Source of the DNA: Armatimonadota bacterium | GTDB lineage: Bacteria; Armatimonadota; Zipacnadia; UBA1398; JAKPQA01 | Direction of reading: 5' to 3' | DNA length: 33,465 bases | NCBI GenBank assembly: GCA_029547025.1 | Contig: JAKPQA010000273.1 | Span: 1 to 33,465, forward strand | Part shown: in pieces, positions 19,726 through 28,389 of the stretch | How the letters are laid out: the number at the start of each line of letters is the position of its first letter | How positions within the stretch are numbered: position 1 is the stretch's first letter | The notes under the pieces: generated by a model | Databases searched by the model: none | Seen by the model: the letters and a program-made list of their open reading frames with translations, nothing else | What the model was told of the DNA's origin: nothing | Position numbers and translations under genes: made by a program

Positions 19726-22199
19726 CAGATCTCCTCGATCTCGGTGACGGGCGTGCTGCTCACGTCCTTGACGGGAATGAACAGCTCCCCAGGCCAACAG
19801 GGTAGACGGATGCCGTACACCTCGTCCCACTGCGGGATCACATCGGCGCCTTCGGGCACGTAGCCCCAGGCTGCGCCGCCGACCCGGTGGAGCACCGTCA
19901 GGTCCGTGAGGTCGAGCTGGCCCAGCAGCTCGGGCACGAGGCCGCCGGGCGTGCCGGGGTCGGGAATGAGGTGTGTCACACCCAGCGTGGCGCCAGCGAT
20001 GCCGGTGGCCAGGAGCTTGTCCCGTGCCTCCTGCACCGAGGCGTTCTCGTCAATGATGATCGTCGGCGAGCTGACGGCCCCGTACGGAGCGAGGTCGAAG
20101 ACGGCGCCGTCCTTGGCCACCTCCTCGGTGTACCCGAACAGGTAGGCGTCCTGATTACGGCGGTCGTTGTAGTAGAGGGAGTAGCTCCGGTTGCGGAGGT
20201 TCATCAGCGGGTCGGGAGCGTAGGGCACGATGGCCCCGGTGTCGCCCCACGAGCCGTACCAGCTGAAGTCGCCCTGCATGCCGGTGTGCCAGTCGCCGTC
20301 GAAGAACCCGAGCTGGGCGGCATTGTTGTCCACCAGCACGTTGTCCACCCACATCTCCTCGCCCAGGAACTCCAGGCGGAAGCACGCCTCCTCGGCACGA
20401 TCCGGGAGCTGCACGAGGTGCCGGAGCGGGTGGAACACGGCGTCCGAGCTGACGCTGACCCAGGGACCGTGGGTGTAGCTCGGCACCAGCTTGGCGGGGT
20501 CCCACGTCACGAGGCCGATGCGGGCGAGCCCGGTGCCTGCGACCTGGGCCTCCAGCGACATGAAGCGGTCCTGGCTGACGGCGGTGGGGAAGAGGTTCGA
20601 CTCCAGCACGATGCGGTTCATCGTGACGGCCTCGATACTCCCTATCGAAGGGAGATACTCATACGGATCGCCACCCGTGATGTGGCCCGACTTCGGCCGG
20701 GCGCCAGAGCCCAGCGGGCGGGGGCCGGGCACGCCGACGGTGCCGCTGTTCACGATGTCTATGTCGCCGTTGGTGCGCCAGCCGAAGGCAGCGAGGGGGA
20801 CCGTGGAGAGGAACTCCATCGTCAGGATCTCGGTGACCTTGTTCTCGTTGCCCGGCGTGGTGGGATTCGGCAGGCCGGTGAAGCTCAGGGGCTCGGTGCC
20901 GAACTGCACGAGGTAGTTCGAGGCCGACGACGGCACCCAGCGCCCGGCGATCTGCATCACGAACCGGCCGTTGACGTGCTCGCCTGCCTCGGGGATGAGG
21001 GGGTTCGAGACCACCGTGGTGCCGCCGAGCTGGTTGGTGTCGAAGCCGACGGCCACGATGCCGGTGTTGAACTCGGCGCCCGCCACGATGACGAGTGACT
21101 CCTCACTGGTGAGGTCCACGCCCGAGATGCCGTAGAGCACGGCGTTGAAGGTGCCGATGGCCCGGGTCCCGGCCAGGGCGCCGGTCTTGTCGAGCCCTGC
21201 AGCGATCGAGCTGATCTCCACCGACGTGGGCTCGACGGTCGTGATGGCCACGAGCCAGCCGTCGGAGCGCAGCGTGAACCAGGGGTCGGGGAGGATGTCG
21301 TACACCTTGGGGTCGGCCCCGGCAGCGTCGAACACGAAGACCCAGACCTTCACGTCAGGGTCGCTCGGGGCGCCCGGCAGGCCGAAGGTTCCAGAGCCGA
21401 AGGTCCCGGTGCCGAAGGTGCCAGCGGTCAGCCCGATGGTCACGTCCATGTCGCCCTCGGCGTCGCCGGACAGCTCGTAGAGCTTGCTGTAGGTGACACC
21501 GTTCAGCAGGCCGTTGACATCGACCTCGAAGCTGGGGTTGGCCACCATGTTGGTGCGCTGGGGCAGCATCCACGAGTGAGCGCAGCGAGAGGGCTCCCAC
21601 TCGGTCTGCGGCACGCTCATGTTGATGGTGCCGGGAACGAGCTGCGGTCCGGCCGGGGGGGCGCTTCCGATGGAGGACCATGACACGATGTAGAAGTCAG
21701 GCAAGCCGCCGACAGCCAGCCAGATTGAAGCGTTGGCCACGGGCTCCCAGCTGACGGTGAGGGTGAACTCGTAGACCCCCGCAGCCAACGGCCCCTCAGG
21801 CTGGTTGACGCCGATCACCGGAAGGATGAACTCCCCATGGGAGATACTCAGGTGGGCCGAAAGTGTCGGTCCAGCAGGCTGCGAGTGCACCTCGATGGTG
21901 GCCGACGTGGCCTCGGTGATCGTCTCTCCAACGAACGGGAACATGCCCACGGCCGAGACCGGGAAGCCGAACACGTTGATCCCGCCAGGCAGCTCCACGT
22001 CCCCTGCCTCGACACTCTCGGGGTTGGTGACCCGCAGCCTCACGGAGAATGAGGTAGTCACTGCCCCCTCGTCTCCTCCGGAGAGAGCGAAGAGGACAGC
22101 GCCGCCGTCTCCAGTGACGTGGAGTAGAGCACCCACGCTCTGAGGCAGGGCAGGGGTAACGGTGGGCCCGGACGCAGCGCCCGCAACGAAGATAGGCAT
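19725..22199 (-). CDS. Large minor tail / fibre protein with carbohydrate-binding-like domains
   Basis: An 824-residue protein, beta-rich throughout. It has a short FGTGTFGSGTFGLPG repeat near residue 270 and, around 600-660, EEMWVDNVLVDN followed by GFFDGDWHTG and SWYGSWGDTG. Such W-x-DNV and FFDGD...W segments are common in actinophage minor tail proteins, where they end jelly-roll, carbohydrate-binding-like domains. It most likely contacts the cell envelope. Codons near 20636-20664 contain two GATACTC direct repeats. ATG at 22199 overlaps the upstream stop. Receptor specificity cannot be inferred. Confidence 0.68.
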   Translation of the reverse strand: MPIFVAGAASGPTVTPALPQSVGALLHVTGDGGAVLFALSGGDEGAVTTSFSVRLRVTNPESVEAGDVELPGGINVFGFPVSAVGMFPFVGETITEATSATIEVHSQPAGPTLSAHLSISHGEFILPVIGVNQPEGPLAAGVYEFTLTVSWEPVANASIWLAVGGLPDFYIVSWSSIGSAPPAGPQLVPGTINMSVPQTEWEPSRCAHSWMLPQRTNMVANPSFEVDVNGLLNGVTYSKLYELSGDAEGDMDVTIGLTAGTFGTGTFGSGTFGLPGAPSDPDVKVWVFVFDAAGADPKVYDILPDPWFTLRSDGWLVAITTVEPTSVEISSIAAGLDKTGALAGTRAIGTFNAVLYGISGVDLTSEESLVIVAGAEFNTGIVAVGFDTNQLGGTTVVSNPLIPEAGEHVNGRFVMQIAGRWVPSSASNYLVQFGTEPLSFTGLPNPTTPGNENKVTEILTMEFLSTVPLAAFGWRTNGDIDIVNSGTVGVPGPRPLGSGARPKSGHITGGDPYEYLPSIGSIEAVTMNRIVLESNLFPTAVSQDRFMSLEAQVAGTGLARIGLVTWDPAKLVPSYTHGPWVSVSSDAVFHPLRHLVQLPDRAEEACFRLEFLGEEMWVDNVLVDNNAAQLGFFDGDWHTGMQGDFSWYGSWGDTGAIVPYAPDPLMNLRNRSYSLYYNDRRNQDAYLFGYTEEVAKDGAVFDLAPYGAVSSPTIIIDENASVQEARDKLLATGIAGATLGVTHLIPDPGTPGGLVPELLGQLDLTDLTVLHRVGGAAWGYVPEGADVIPQWDEVYGIRLPCWPGELFIPVKDVSSTPVTEIEEI
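19970..19982. repeat. Odd palindrome GGTGTG-T-CACACC
   Basis: A perfect 13-base dyad inside the large minor tail gene, with the shared 9-mer GTGTCACAC at 19973-19981. Confidence 0.4.
20650..20659 (+). repeat. Dispersed 10-mer GGGAGATACT, copy 3
   Basis: Lies in the large minor tail gene beside a second GATACTC (20634-20640); CTCCC and GGGAG flank TATCGAA as a small inverted repeat. Confidence 0.5.
21839..21848 (+). repeat. Dispersed 10-mer GGGAGATACT, copy 4
   Basis: In the same large minor tail gene but in a different reading frame from copy 3: the antisense codons here read Ser-Ile-Ser rather than Tyr-Leu-Pro. Confidence 0.5.
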
Positions 22200-22705
22200 C
22201 AGTACTCACTCCAGGCGAAGAACAGCAGGGACGAGAGCGTCGCCGGGTGGTCGACATCGGCCATGAGCAGTACGGGAGAGTCGAGCCGCACCATCGAGAT
22301 CACCGGCCGGTACTTGCCGTCCAAGGTGCCGTTGTACCAGAACGCCAGAGCGATGATGGGCGTCGCCGTGGGAGCCCCGGTGCCCGTGATGAGGAAGTCC
22401 TCGGCCAGCTGCACGAAGTTCTGCGAGTCCGACGTGCTCACGTAGTAGGGCGCCAGGCCCGCCGTAGCGGTCTGCACGAGGTCGCCGCCTACGAAGGTGC
22501 TCGGGGTCTGCCAGTGCGGGCTCGTGAGCAGCTCGGACAGCTCGGTGATGGTCGCCCAGCCGCTCACCGTGGAATCGTCCTCCAGGTGTGGTGCTCGGAC
22601 GAAGAAGGTGACACCCACCTGGGGCAGGGGCAGGTCGTCCACGGCGGGGGCCGGAAGGAGGTCGGTGTGTCCCCTGAACCAGTTGCTGAAGATCGTCGTT
22701 GCCAT
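22199..22705 (-). CDS. Small tail protein of unknown role
   Basis: A 168-residue beta-rich protein without recognised motifs. It begins MATTIFSNWFRGHTDLLPAP and has polar, Thr/Ser-rich sequence with periodic hydrophobics. It sits between the gpI-like baseplate protein and the large minor tail protein, so it probably joins fibres to the baseplate or is itself a short fibre. It is separated by three bases from the upstream gene and overlaps the start of the downstream one. Nothing specifies its partner. Confidence 0.55.
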   Translation of the reverse strand: MATTIFSNWFRGHTDLLPAPAVDDLPLPQVGVTFFVRAPHLEDDSTVSGWATITELSELLTSPHWQTPSTFVGGDLVQTATAGLAPYYVSTSDSQNFVQLAEDFLITGTGAPTATPIIALAFWYNGTLDGKYRPVISMVRLDSPVLLMADVDHPATLSSLLFFAWSEY

Positions 22706-22708
22706 GGC

Positions 22709-24562
22709 CTACGCCCCCGAGGGGTCTCCCAGCACCTTGTCGCCGCCCAGGAGGTGGTCTCCGGGCTCCTGGGGATCGTGGCCCAGGCGGAAGAAGATAT
22801 CAGGCCCGTAGCTCACGATGCGGCCCGCCTCGTTCTCGGGGCTCACCATGACGGCGGCGATGAAGCGGGACGAGATGTTGGCGGCGTCGAACTCGATGAC
22901 GGGGCAGGCGAACTCGGCGGTCGAGGGAGCCTGGAACGTGCCGATGACGTACTCCCACGTGTTCGCCGTGGTGATGGTGGGGGCGTAGGTCTCGACGGTC
23001 AGCGCCAGCGGGTCGATGGTGCGGTACCCCTTGAACCGGCGGCTGAAGGCGTCGCTGAACGCCTCGTTGCCCTTCACCGAGCCACGGGAGTACCAGGCGA
23101 AGCCGAAACGTACGTTCGATTCGTCGGCGGTGACGGCCACGGGCTCGCCGGAGAACTGGTCCGGGCGCACGCCGGAGCGGGCGAAGTAGAACGAGAGGTA
23201 GTACCTCTTGCCACCGACGATCGGCACGCCGTAGAGCGTTGGGTTCTGCTCGATCTTCTTGTAGGAGTCCACGTCCTTCTGCACCAGCTTGGTGCCGATG
23301 CCGCAGGTCGCTGCCAGGCGGCTCGTGATCTGGCCGAGGCCATTGGTCTTCCAGGCTGCGCCGTCCCAGACCGGCGCCAGGCGCATCACGCCCCGACCGA
23401 GCTTGAGCTTGGGCGTGCGGGTCTCGACGGCGGGCGGGTTGATCTCGGACGTGAGGCTGATATCGGTATCGAGCGTTCGCACGAAGTCGATGGCCGGGCC
23501 GTGTAGCTGGCCGAGCTGCTCGGCGACGTTGGCCGCCGGAGTGGCCCAATGTCCCGTGGCGTTCAGGAACTCGGAGTCGTCGCTGACCAGCATCTCGTTG
23601 CGGCCCGGCGTCACGACAGTGACATACTGGCTGGCCGTTTCGATGAACGCCTCCAGGCCCGGGACGGTGCCCCGCAGGCGGGCCAGCTCGTTGGCTCGGG
23701 CCGTCACCCGCCGGAAGCGCACGTCACCGAGCGCCGAGCTGGGCTGGATGCCGAAGTTCTGCTCGCCCAGGGCTCGGTAGAGCTGCATCGGCGCCCGGTC
23801 GGCCGAGTAGATGTCCTCGACGCCCTCGGCCTCGGTGCGGATGAAGTCGAGGTTGTAGCCCATCACCGACAGCAGGCGCCGGAGCGGGCTCTTGCCCACG
23901 CCAGCGTAGGAGTCGTCGTCCACCCAGCGGTAGTACGGCGGGAGCATGTCCCAGAGGATCTGCTCGTGGCCGTAGTTGACCGGGACCAGGCAGTGCGCTC
24001 GCTTCACGAGCTGCCAGTCGTAGGGGTTGGTCTTCACGAAGAAGGAGTAGTAGTACCACCGGCCGGGCTGGAGGTTGGCGTCGATGGTGCCCCAGAGCTT
24101 GAGGTTGGTCTCGGTGTCGAAGACCGGATCCACCTCGTTCCGGCGGCGCAGCACGATGGGAGTGCCGTCGTTCGGCGTGGCCGGGAATCCGTAGCCCGAG
24201 CGGGTGACACACATCCAGCTGAACTTGGACAGGTCGGCCGTGTCCACGCCCCAGCGCAGCGCCAGAGCGCCGAGCTTGTCGGGCTGGTGCGCCAGGGCGT
24301 TGACCTCCAGCAGGGCCTCGCTGGCGTCCACCACGGCCGCCGGGACGGGCGGGAAGCGCAGGTACGCCGGGTAGGTCTGGTACACCACGTTCGATGGCGG
24401 GATCCATGGTCCGTAGGGGTCCAGGTCTGGGCGCAGGACCACTTTGTCGGCCGCCGATGCCTCTACCCACTCCTGGCGCTCCGGCGAGTACTCACCACGA
24501 ACCTGATCACCTCCCCAGGGCTCCTCGGAATAGCCCCACTGGTAACTGTCGGGGCTGCTCAT
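22709..24562 (-). CDS. Baseplate protein, P2 gpI-like, with inserted binding domains
   Basis: A 617-residue protein. Residues ~215-310 (LPPYYRWVDDDS, SVMGYNLDFIRTEAEGVEDI, FRRVTARANELARLRGTVPG, LEAFIETAS) match the gpI/wedge-type pattern in which a Leu-Arg-rich helix is followed by GTxxGLE. Both flanking parts contain beta-rich, WYYYSFFV- or RYYLSFYF-type strands, similar to each other, which look like carbohydrate-binding-type jelly rolls. In P2-like and other contractile phages gpI follows gpJ and completes the wedge. Here only the small PKD protein intervenes. ATG at 24562 overlaps the PKD gene stop (ATGA). The extra domains suggest that it also bears adhesion functions. Confidence 0.68.
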   Translation of the reverse strand: MSSPDSYQWGYSEEPWGGDQVRGEYSPERQEWVEASAADKVVLRPDLDPYGPWIPPSNVVYQTYPAYLRFPPVPAAVVDASEALLEVNALAHQPDKLGALALRWGVDTADLSKFSWMCVTRSGYGFPATPNDGTPIVLRRRNEVDPVFDTETNLKLWGTIDANLQPGRWYYYSFFVKTNPYDWQLVKRAHCLVPVNYGHEQILWDMLPPYYRWVDDDSYAGVGKSPLRRLLSVMGYNLDFIRTEAEGVEDIYSADRAPMQLYRALGEQNFGIQPSSALGDVRFRRVTARANELARLRGTVPGLEAFIETASQYVTVVTPGRNEMLVSDDSEFLNATGHWATPAANVAEQLGQLHGPAIDFVRTLDTDISLTSEINPPAVETRTPKLKLGRGVMRLAPVWDGAAWKTNGLGQITSRLAATCGIGTKLVQKDVDSYKKIEQNPTLYGVPIVGGKRYYLSFYFARSGVRPDQFSGEPVAVTADESNVRFGFAWYSRGSVKGNEAFSDAFSRRFKGYRTIDPLALTVETYAPTITTANTWEYVIGTFQAPSTAEFACPVIEFDAANISSRFIAAVMVSPENEAGRIVSYGPDIFFRLGHDPQEPGDHLLGGDKVLGDPSGA

Positions 24563-24960
24563 GTCGTGGACGTTCCGGAGGGGCGCCGTACCGTGAAGGC
24601 GGGGCGCCGGGGGTCAAGTGGGGTGTGCTGGAGCCGGAGCGGGATCTCGCTGGGCTCGGCGGGCAGCGCCAGGGACTCTCGGTAGACACGCAGGAGCTTC
24701 GAGGCCGTGGCCTGGAGCCCGTGCGAGTCGGTGACCGTGACGCTGATGGTGTACACCCCGGCGACGGTGTACTGGTGCTGCCGGAAGCTGACCGAGACGG
24801 TATCGACGGGGGAGCCGTCGCCCCAGCTGAAGACGTAGTTGACCAGGGTGGCGCCATCGCTGAAGACGGGCACCGCCGTGGCGACCACAAGGGCGGGCTC
24901 GGCGGGGTACGCCGTCACCGAGTCGTGGTCGAGGGTGAGGGTGATACTCGGGGAGGCCAT
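24559..24960 (-). CDS. PKD/Ig-like domain protein in the baseplate cluster
   Basis: A 133-residue protein. Residues ~10-93 form a PKD-type fold, shown by NYVFSWGDGSPVDT and HQYTVAGVYTISVTVTDSHG, the usual WGDG and H-x-Y-x2-x-G-x-Y-x-V pair of signatures. The C-terminal ~40 residues are Pro-rich and basic, ending RRPSGTSTT. Such Ig-like modules in phages bind glycans weakly or decorate the virion; a free-standing one between gpJ and gpI is less common. The ATG at 24960 overlaps the gpJ stop (TGATG). It could be a baseplate decoration or a spacer for fibre attachment. Confidence 0.75.
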   Translation of the reverse strand: MASPSITLTLDHDSVTAYPAEPALVVATAVPVFSDGATLVNYVFSWGDGSPVDTVSVSFRQHQYTVAGVYTISVTVTDSHGLQATASKLLRVYRESLALPAEPSEIPLRLQHTPLDPRRPAFTVRRPSGTSTT

Positions 24961-26522
24961 CAGGTCACCAGACCGCCGTAGCCGGTCACGGAGAGGCCCT
25001 GCTCCTGCGTCACGAGGTTGCCGTCGAGGATCTCGGGGCGGATGCGGGGGATCTTCTTCCGGGGGGTGTGAACGTCGGACACGAGCCCGGCGGCGTTGGC
25101 CTCCACGGTGTTGCCGTGCATCTCGGTGAGCACCACGTAGTCCACGCCCTCCACGCCCGTGGCGGCCCGGTACACCTGTCCGATGGAGATGCGCTGGCCG
25201 AAGTCCACGGCGTTGAAGTTCACGAGGGCGAGCACGGCGGTGCGCACCCGGTCCACGGTCTGGGCACGGTTGAACCCGGGGACCACGTGAACGTCGAGGG
25301 AGATCACGATATCCTCCCACCCCTGGTTGTCCTTCTGCCACACGTCCTCCACGAACACGTGCGAGCCCAGGAGCTTCTTGTCCTCCAGCGAGGCGCTGAC
25401 GAGCGCACGCAGGCGGCCCATCTCGGTGAGCCCGTCGGTGAGGTCGCTGTCGCCGTCGGGCAGGATGCCGGAGTTGTTGGCGATGCGGACGTTCACCGAG
25501 CTGTAGACCTCGCCGTAGGCGATGGCCTTGCCGATGCCGGGGACCTGCATGGTGAGTGACACATAGTCGTTCAGCGTCACGGCACGGTGCTGGGTGTTGC
25601 TCGTGCGGGGGATGGAGAACCGCATGGTCTCCACGGACTCGGGGTCGGCGCCGCCGAGCGGGTGGTCGTAGTTCGACACGCTGAGGGTGGCCGGGATCGA
25701 GCCGGTGAGGGCCGATGGCTCCAGGGTGTTGATCTCGCCGGGCGGGATCTCGTTGGCCTTGGCCCCGATGCCGAAGCGGTACGAGGCCCGGATCTCCACG
25801 TTGGTCGGCGGGATCCGGCCCGCAGCGTTGTCGCCGAAGATCACGTGCGTGAATCCCTCGTCGTCCACGTAGGTGGAGAAGGCGCTCTGAGTGGGCCGGG
25901 CGAGCACGACGTTCTCGACGTAGCTCCAGTCCACCAGCTGCCCCGCCTCCAGCGTCTGGATGCCGACCGTGCGGTAGATGACACCCTTGTCGGGGAGGAT
26001 GAACTCGGCGTTGGGGATGCCCTTGCTGAGCCCGAGCGAGGCGCCGGAGACGGTGAGCCCCTCGGTGGCCAGGAGGGGTATGTCGAGCTGGCCCGGGAAG
26101 ATGGTCAGGTCCATGTCGGTCTCGAACGTGGCCTGGATCTCGCCGGAGCTGCTCACTCGGGTCCCTGCGGGGATCGTGAAGATGGCCTCGTCGGCGCCGA
26201 GAGAGACCCGCAGGATGGCCGTGGCGGCCTGCTGGCCGATGGGCGTGTAGCCGAACTGGTCGGCGATGTAGAGCACGCTCCGGCGCAGCTGGGCGGTGCC
26301 GAGGAACGCCTCGGAGCCCACCCGGTCGATGTAGAAGTGCATCACGTCGCTGGCGTGGGCGAACAGCTCCAGGAGCAGCGTGCCGAAGTCGCCGGGCTCG
26401 CCGAGGGTGATCCACTCGGGGAAGATGCCCTGCCCGATGCCGACCAGCATCGCACGGGTGGCATCGAAGTCCCGTGACGTGTAGTCGAGGACGATCTGGT
26501 TGGTGCTGGTGTCGTCAGCCAC
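24960..26522 (-). CDS. Baseplate wedge protein, gpJ-like
   Basis: A 520-residue protein with the baseplate J layout: an N-terminal TSRDFDATRAMLVGIGQ segment, a GDFGTLLLELFAHASDVMHF helix, a beta domain with TIPAGTRVSSSGEI, IPPGEINTL and YRFGIGAKANEIPPG, then the core NYDHPLGGADPESVETMRFS and the C-terminal wedge part ending near KIPRIRPEIL. It builds the baseplate wedge with the gp25-like protein, which overlaps it by eight bases. The GTG at 26522 has GGAG six bases upstream. Family membership is clear from motif order even without a database search. Confidence 0.88.
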   Translation of the reverse strand: MADDTSTNQIVLDYTSRDFDATRAMLVGIGQGIFPEWITLGEPGDFGTLLLELFAHASDVMHFYIDRVGSEAFLGTAQLRRSVLYIADQFGYTPIGQQAATAILRVSLGADEAIFTIPAGTRVSSSGEIQATFETDMDLTIFPGQLDIPLLATEGLTVSGASLGLSKGIPNAEFILPDKGVIYRTVGIQTLEAGQLVDWSYVENVVLARPTQSAFSTYVDDEGFTHVIFGDNAAGRIPPTNVEIRASYRFGIGAKANEIPPGEINTLEPSALTGSIPATLSVSNYDHPLGGADPESVETMRFSIPRTSNTQHRAVTLNDYVSLTMQVPGIGKAIAYGEVYSSVNVRIANNSGILPDGDSDLTDGLTEMGRLRALVSASLEDKKLLGSHVFVEDVWQKDNQGWEDIVISLDVHVVPGFNRAQTVDRVRTAVLALVNFNAVDFGQRISIGQVYRAATGVEGVDYVVLTEMHGNTVEANAAGLVSDVHTPRKKIPRIRPEILDGNLVTQEQGLSVTGYGGLVT

Positions 26523-26949
26523 TGCTTGCTCCGTTCTGAACCACGACCGCCAGGGAATGCTCGATCAGCCTCGTAGCGTAGAGCACGTCGATGAGCACGA
26601 CGTTCCTGCCGTCGGAGTCGATGCCTCGGATGCTCAGCTCGGTGGGCTCGGTGATGAGTGTCACACTCTTGATCGTGGCCCGTGGCACCAGGATGCCCAG
26701 GCGCTCCTTGACCGTGGACGCCACGTCGGCACGCACGAGGGAGTCGGCGCCGTCGAAGAGGAGGCTCTGGATGTCGGCGCCGTAGTCCGGCCGCATGACC
26801 CGCTCCTTGGCGTTGGTCACGAGGGCGTCCACGATCTGCTGGCGCACGATCTGGCCGTAGTCCTGGGTCACAGGAACACGCCCGCCGAGGATCCGGAAGA
26901 CGCCTGTGACGTTGCCCTGTCGGGTCGAGATCGTGGAGAACTTAGCCAT
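26515..26949 (-). CDS. Baseplate wedge protein, gp25-like
   Basis: A 144-residue protein of the gp25/gpW lysozyme-like wedge family. VTQDYGQIVRQQIVDALVTN is followed by RVMRPDYGADIQSLLFDGAD, the well-conserved R-x-P-x-Y/F-G motif, and a C-terminal strand pair with SIRGIDSDGRNVVLIDVLY. It binds the gpJ-like protein and initiates sheath assembly. ATG at 26949 overlaps the hub gene stop (TGATG); a GTG one codon upstream is also in frame. Confidence 0.9.
   Translation of the reverse strand: MAKFSTISTRQGNVTGVFRILGGRVPVTQDYGQIVRQQIVDALVTNAKERVMRPDYGADIQSLLFDGADSLVRADVASTVKERLGILVPRATIKSVTLITEPTELSIRGIDSDGRNVVLIDVLYATRLIEHSLAVVVQNGASSG
26656..26668. repeat. Odd palindrome GAGTGT-C-ACACTC
   Basis: A perfect 13-base dyad inside the gp25-like gene. 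It contains the 9-mer GTGTCACAC that also occurs at 7005-7013 and 19973-19981. Confidence 0.4.
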
Positions 26950-28058
26950 CACGCAACATTCTGCCAGCTGGACACCCAGGTGTCACCGGACAGCCGGAGG
27001 GTCGGGCGTGCCTGGCGGCCCCAGAAGGGCTCGGCACGCAGCTGGGTGGCCGGTCGGGGCTTGTCCCGGACGAGCATGAGGATCTGCTGATAGGAGCTAT
27101 CGGACAGGATCGTCTTCGCCCCGACCACGAGCCACATGCCGTCGTTGGTGTCCACCGTCGTGTTCGAGAGGCCGGTTACCACCTCCACCACCGAGCCCAC
27201 GTTGATGCGGGCATTGCCCCGGACCCGGGCGGTGGCCCGGTAGTTCCAGGCATCGACGTTGCGGGTCAGACTCTCGGCCTGCATGCGGGCTCGGGCAGCG
27301 TCGGGGATATAGACATCGCTGTGGAAGTGGATGCCGTCCTCGTTCACCTTGCGGGTGGTCCCGGCGCTGGTCAGGTAGGCCCACTTCGGGGTGTGCGAGA
27401 TGCGGTCGCTCTTGGACGTGGCGAGCGGGGTGAAGTCGATCAGGAGCGCCTTCTCATCGAAGGTGTTCGTGCTCTTCATGAGCCGCACCACGGCCTCGCC
27501 CTTGTTCAGCGTGCGGAGCGGGTCGATGAGGCGGATGACGCCATTGTAGACGGCCACGATGAAGGAGATACCGTGGGCCGCCTTGACGATGGTGCCCCAA
27601 TCCGACTCGGTGGTCTGGCTGAAGGCGGGCCACAGGTAGTCGTTGGGGTCGGCGACGACGGCGAGCCGGTGAGGTGCCGCCACGCTCTTGGCGATGGCCT
27701 CGGTGGTCTGCGAGGCCCAGAAGCGAGGGTCGCCGCCGGTCATCTTCCACGAGGCCGACATCAGCGTGAGGGTCACCAGCGGGTTCTTCTGGAAGTCCTG
27801 GGCCTTCTCCACGGCGCTCACGTAGCCGTTGAAGTTGCCGACGCCGGAGCTGCGGGTGCCCCAGCTGAAGGCGATCGGGCTGTCCCTCCAGCGTGCCGGG
27901 TCCTTCTCGGCCACGAGCACCTTCATGGTGAGCACGTCGTGCTTGCCCTCCACGGTGTCGATCTCCAGCTCCCGAGGCGTCCACCCGGACACGGCTGCGC
28001 CCCCGACCAGGATGCCTGAGACGGGGAGCTGCTGCTGGGAAGCGGAGACGGTGCTCAC
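26949..28058 (-). CDS. Baseplate hub protein, gpD/VgrG-like
   Basis: A 369-residue protein. An N-terminal beta domain with DVLTMKVLVAEKDPARW and a central SQTTESDWGTIVKAAHGISF segment resemble the gpD hub, in which an S/T-E-W/F-x-x-L/I-x-x-A helix is a typical mark. The C-terminal barrel (RATARVRGNARINVGSVVEV, then DGMWLVVGAKTILS) also fits. The hub forms the central trimer below the tail tube. The GTG at 28058 overlaps the LysM gene stop (GTGA). The order LysM, hub, gp25, gpJ is the standard contractile-tail arrangement. Confidence 0.82.
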   Translation of the reverse strand: MSTVSASQQQLPVSGILVGGAAVSGWTPRELEIDTVEGKHDVLTMKVLVAEKDPARWRDSPIAFSWGTRSSGVGNFNGYVSAVEKAQDFQKNPLVTLTLMSASWKMTGGDPRFWASQTTEAIAKSVAAPHRLAVVADPNDYLWPAFSQTTESDWGTIVKAAHGISFIVAVYNGVIRLIDPLRTLNKGEAVVRLMKSTNTFDEKALLIDFTPLATSKSDRISHTPKWAYLTSAGTTRKVNEDGIHFHSDVYIPDAARARMQAESLTRNVDAWNYRATARVRGNARINVGSVVEVVTGLSNTTVDTNDGMWLVVGAKTILSDSSYQQILMLVRDKPRPATQLRAEPFWGRQARPTLRLSGDTWVSSWQNVA

Positions 28059-28384
28059 TCAGGCACCACCAGGATGTCACCCATCTTCAGGTCGAAGGGG
28101 TAGCGGACCTGCGGGTTGGCGTCGGCCAGCTCCCACCAGCGCCCGGGGTCGCCGAGGAGCGTCGTGGCGAGGAGCTGGAGGGAGTCACCCTCCCGGGCCA
28201 AGATCTCGTCGGGCACGTCGGTGTCGGCCGTCGAGGAGACCAGCGTGCGGTAGAGGGTGTCACGCACCGTGAGCAGGGGCTCGCCTGCGTCGTTGAGGTC
28301 GATCTGGCGGCGCTCGGAGTAGGTGTGTGTCGTGGTGAAGACCCGATCGGCCTCCTGGTAGCGGGACTCAGCGGAGAGGGCCAT
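28055..28384 (-). CDS. LysM-domain baseplate protein
   Basis: A 109-residue protein with a LysM domain at residues ~60-109: ILAREGDSLQLLATTLLGDP, GRWWELADANPQVRYPFDLK, MGDILVVPE. LysM modules bind peptidoglycan; in contractile tails this small protein (P2 gpX/T4 gp53-like) links hub to baseplate or tail tube. ATG at 28384. Five bases separate its start from the stop of the upstream ParB-like gene, while its own stop overlaps the hub start. Confidence 0.9.
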   Translation of the reverse strand: MALSAESRYQEADRVFTTTHTYSERRQIDLNDAGEPLLTVRDTLYRTLVSSTADTDVPDEILAREGDSLQLLATTLLGDPGRWWELADANPQVRYPFDLKMGDILVVPE

Positions 28385-28389
28385 GGCGC

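Noticed and set aside
4757-23469. Three copies of TATCGGTAT (4757, 6513, 23461)
   Set aside because: All three are on the same strand and frame, encoding Thr-Asp in a GAT/TAT-ACC-GAT context, so codon use can explain them. Not promoted to a regulatory motif.
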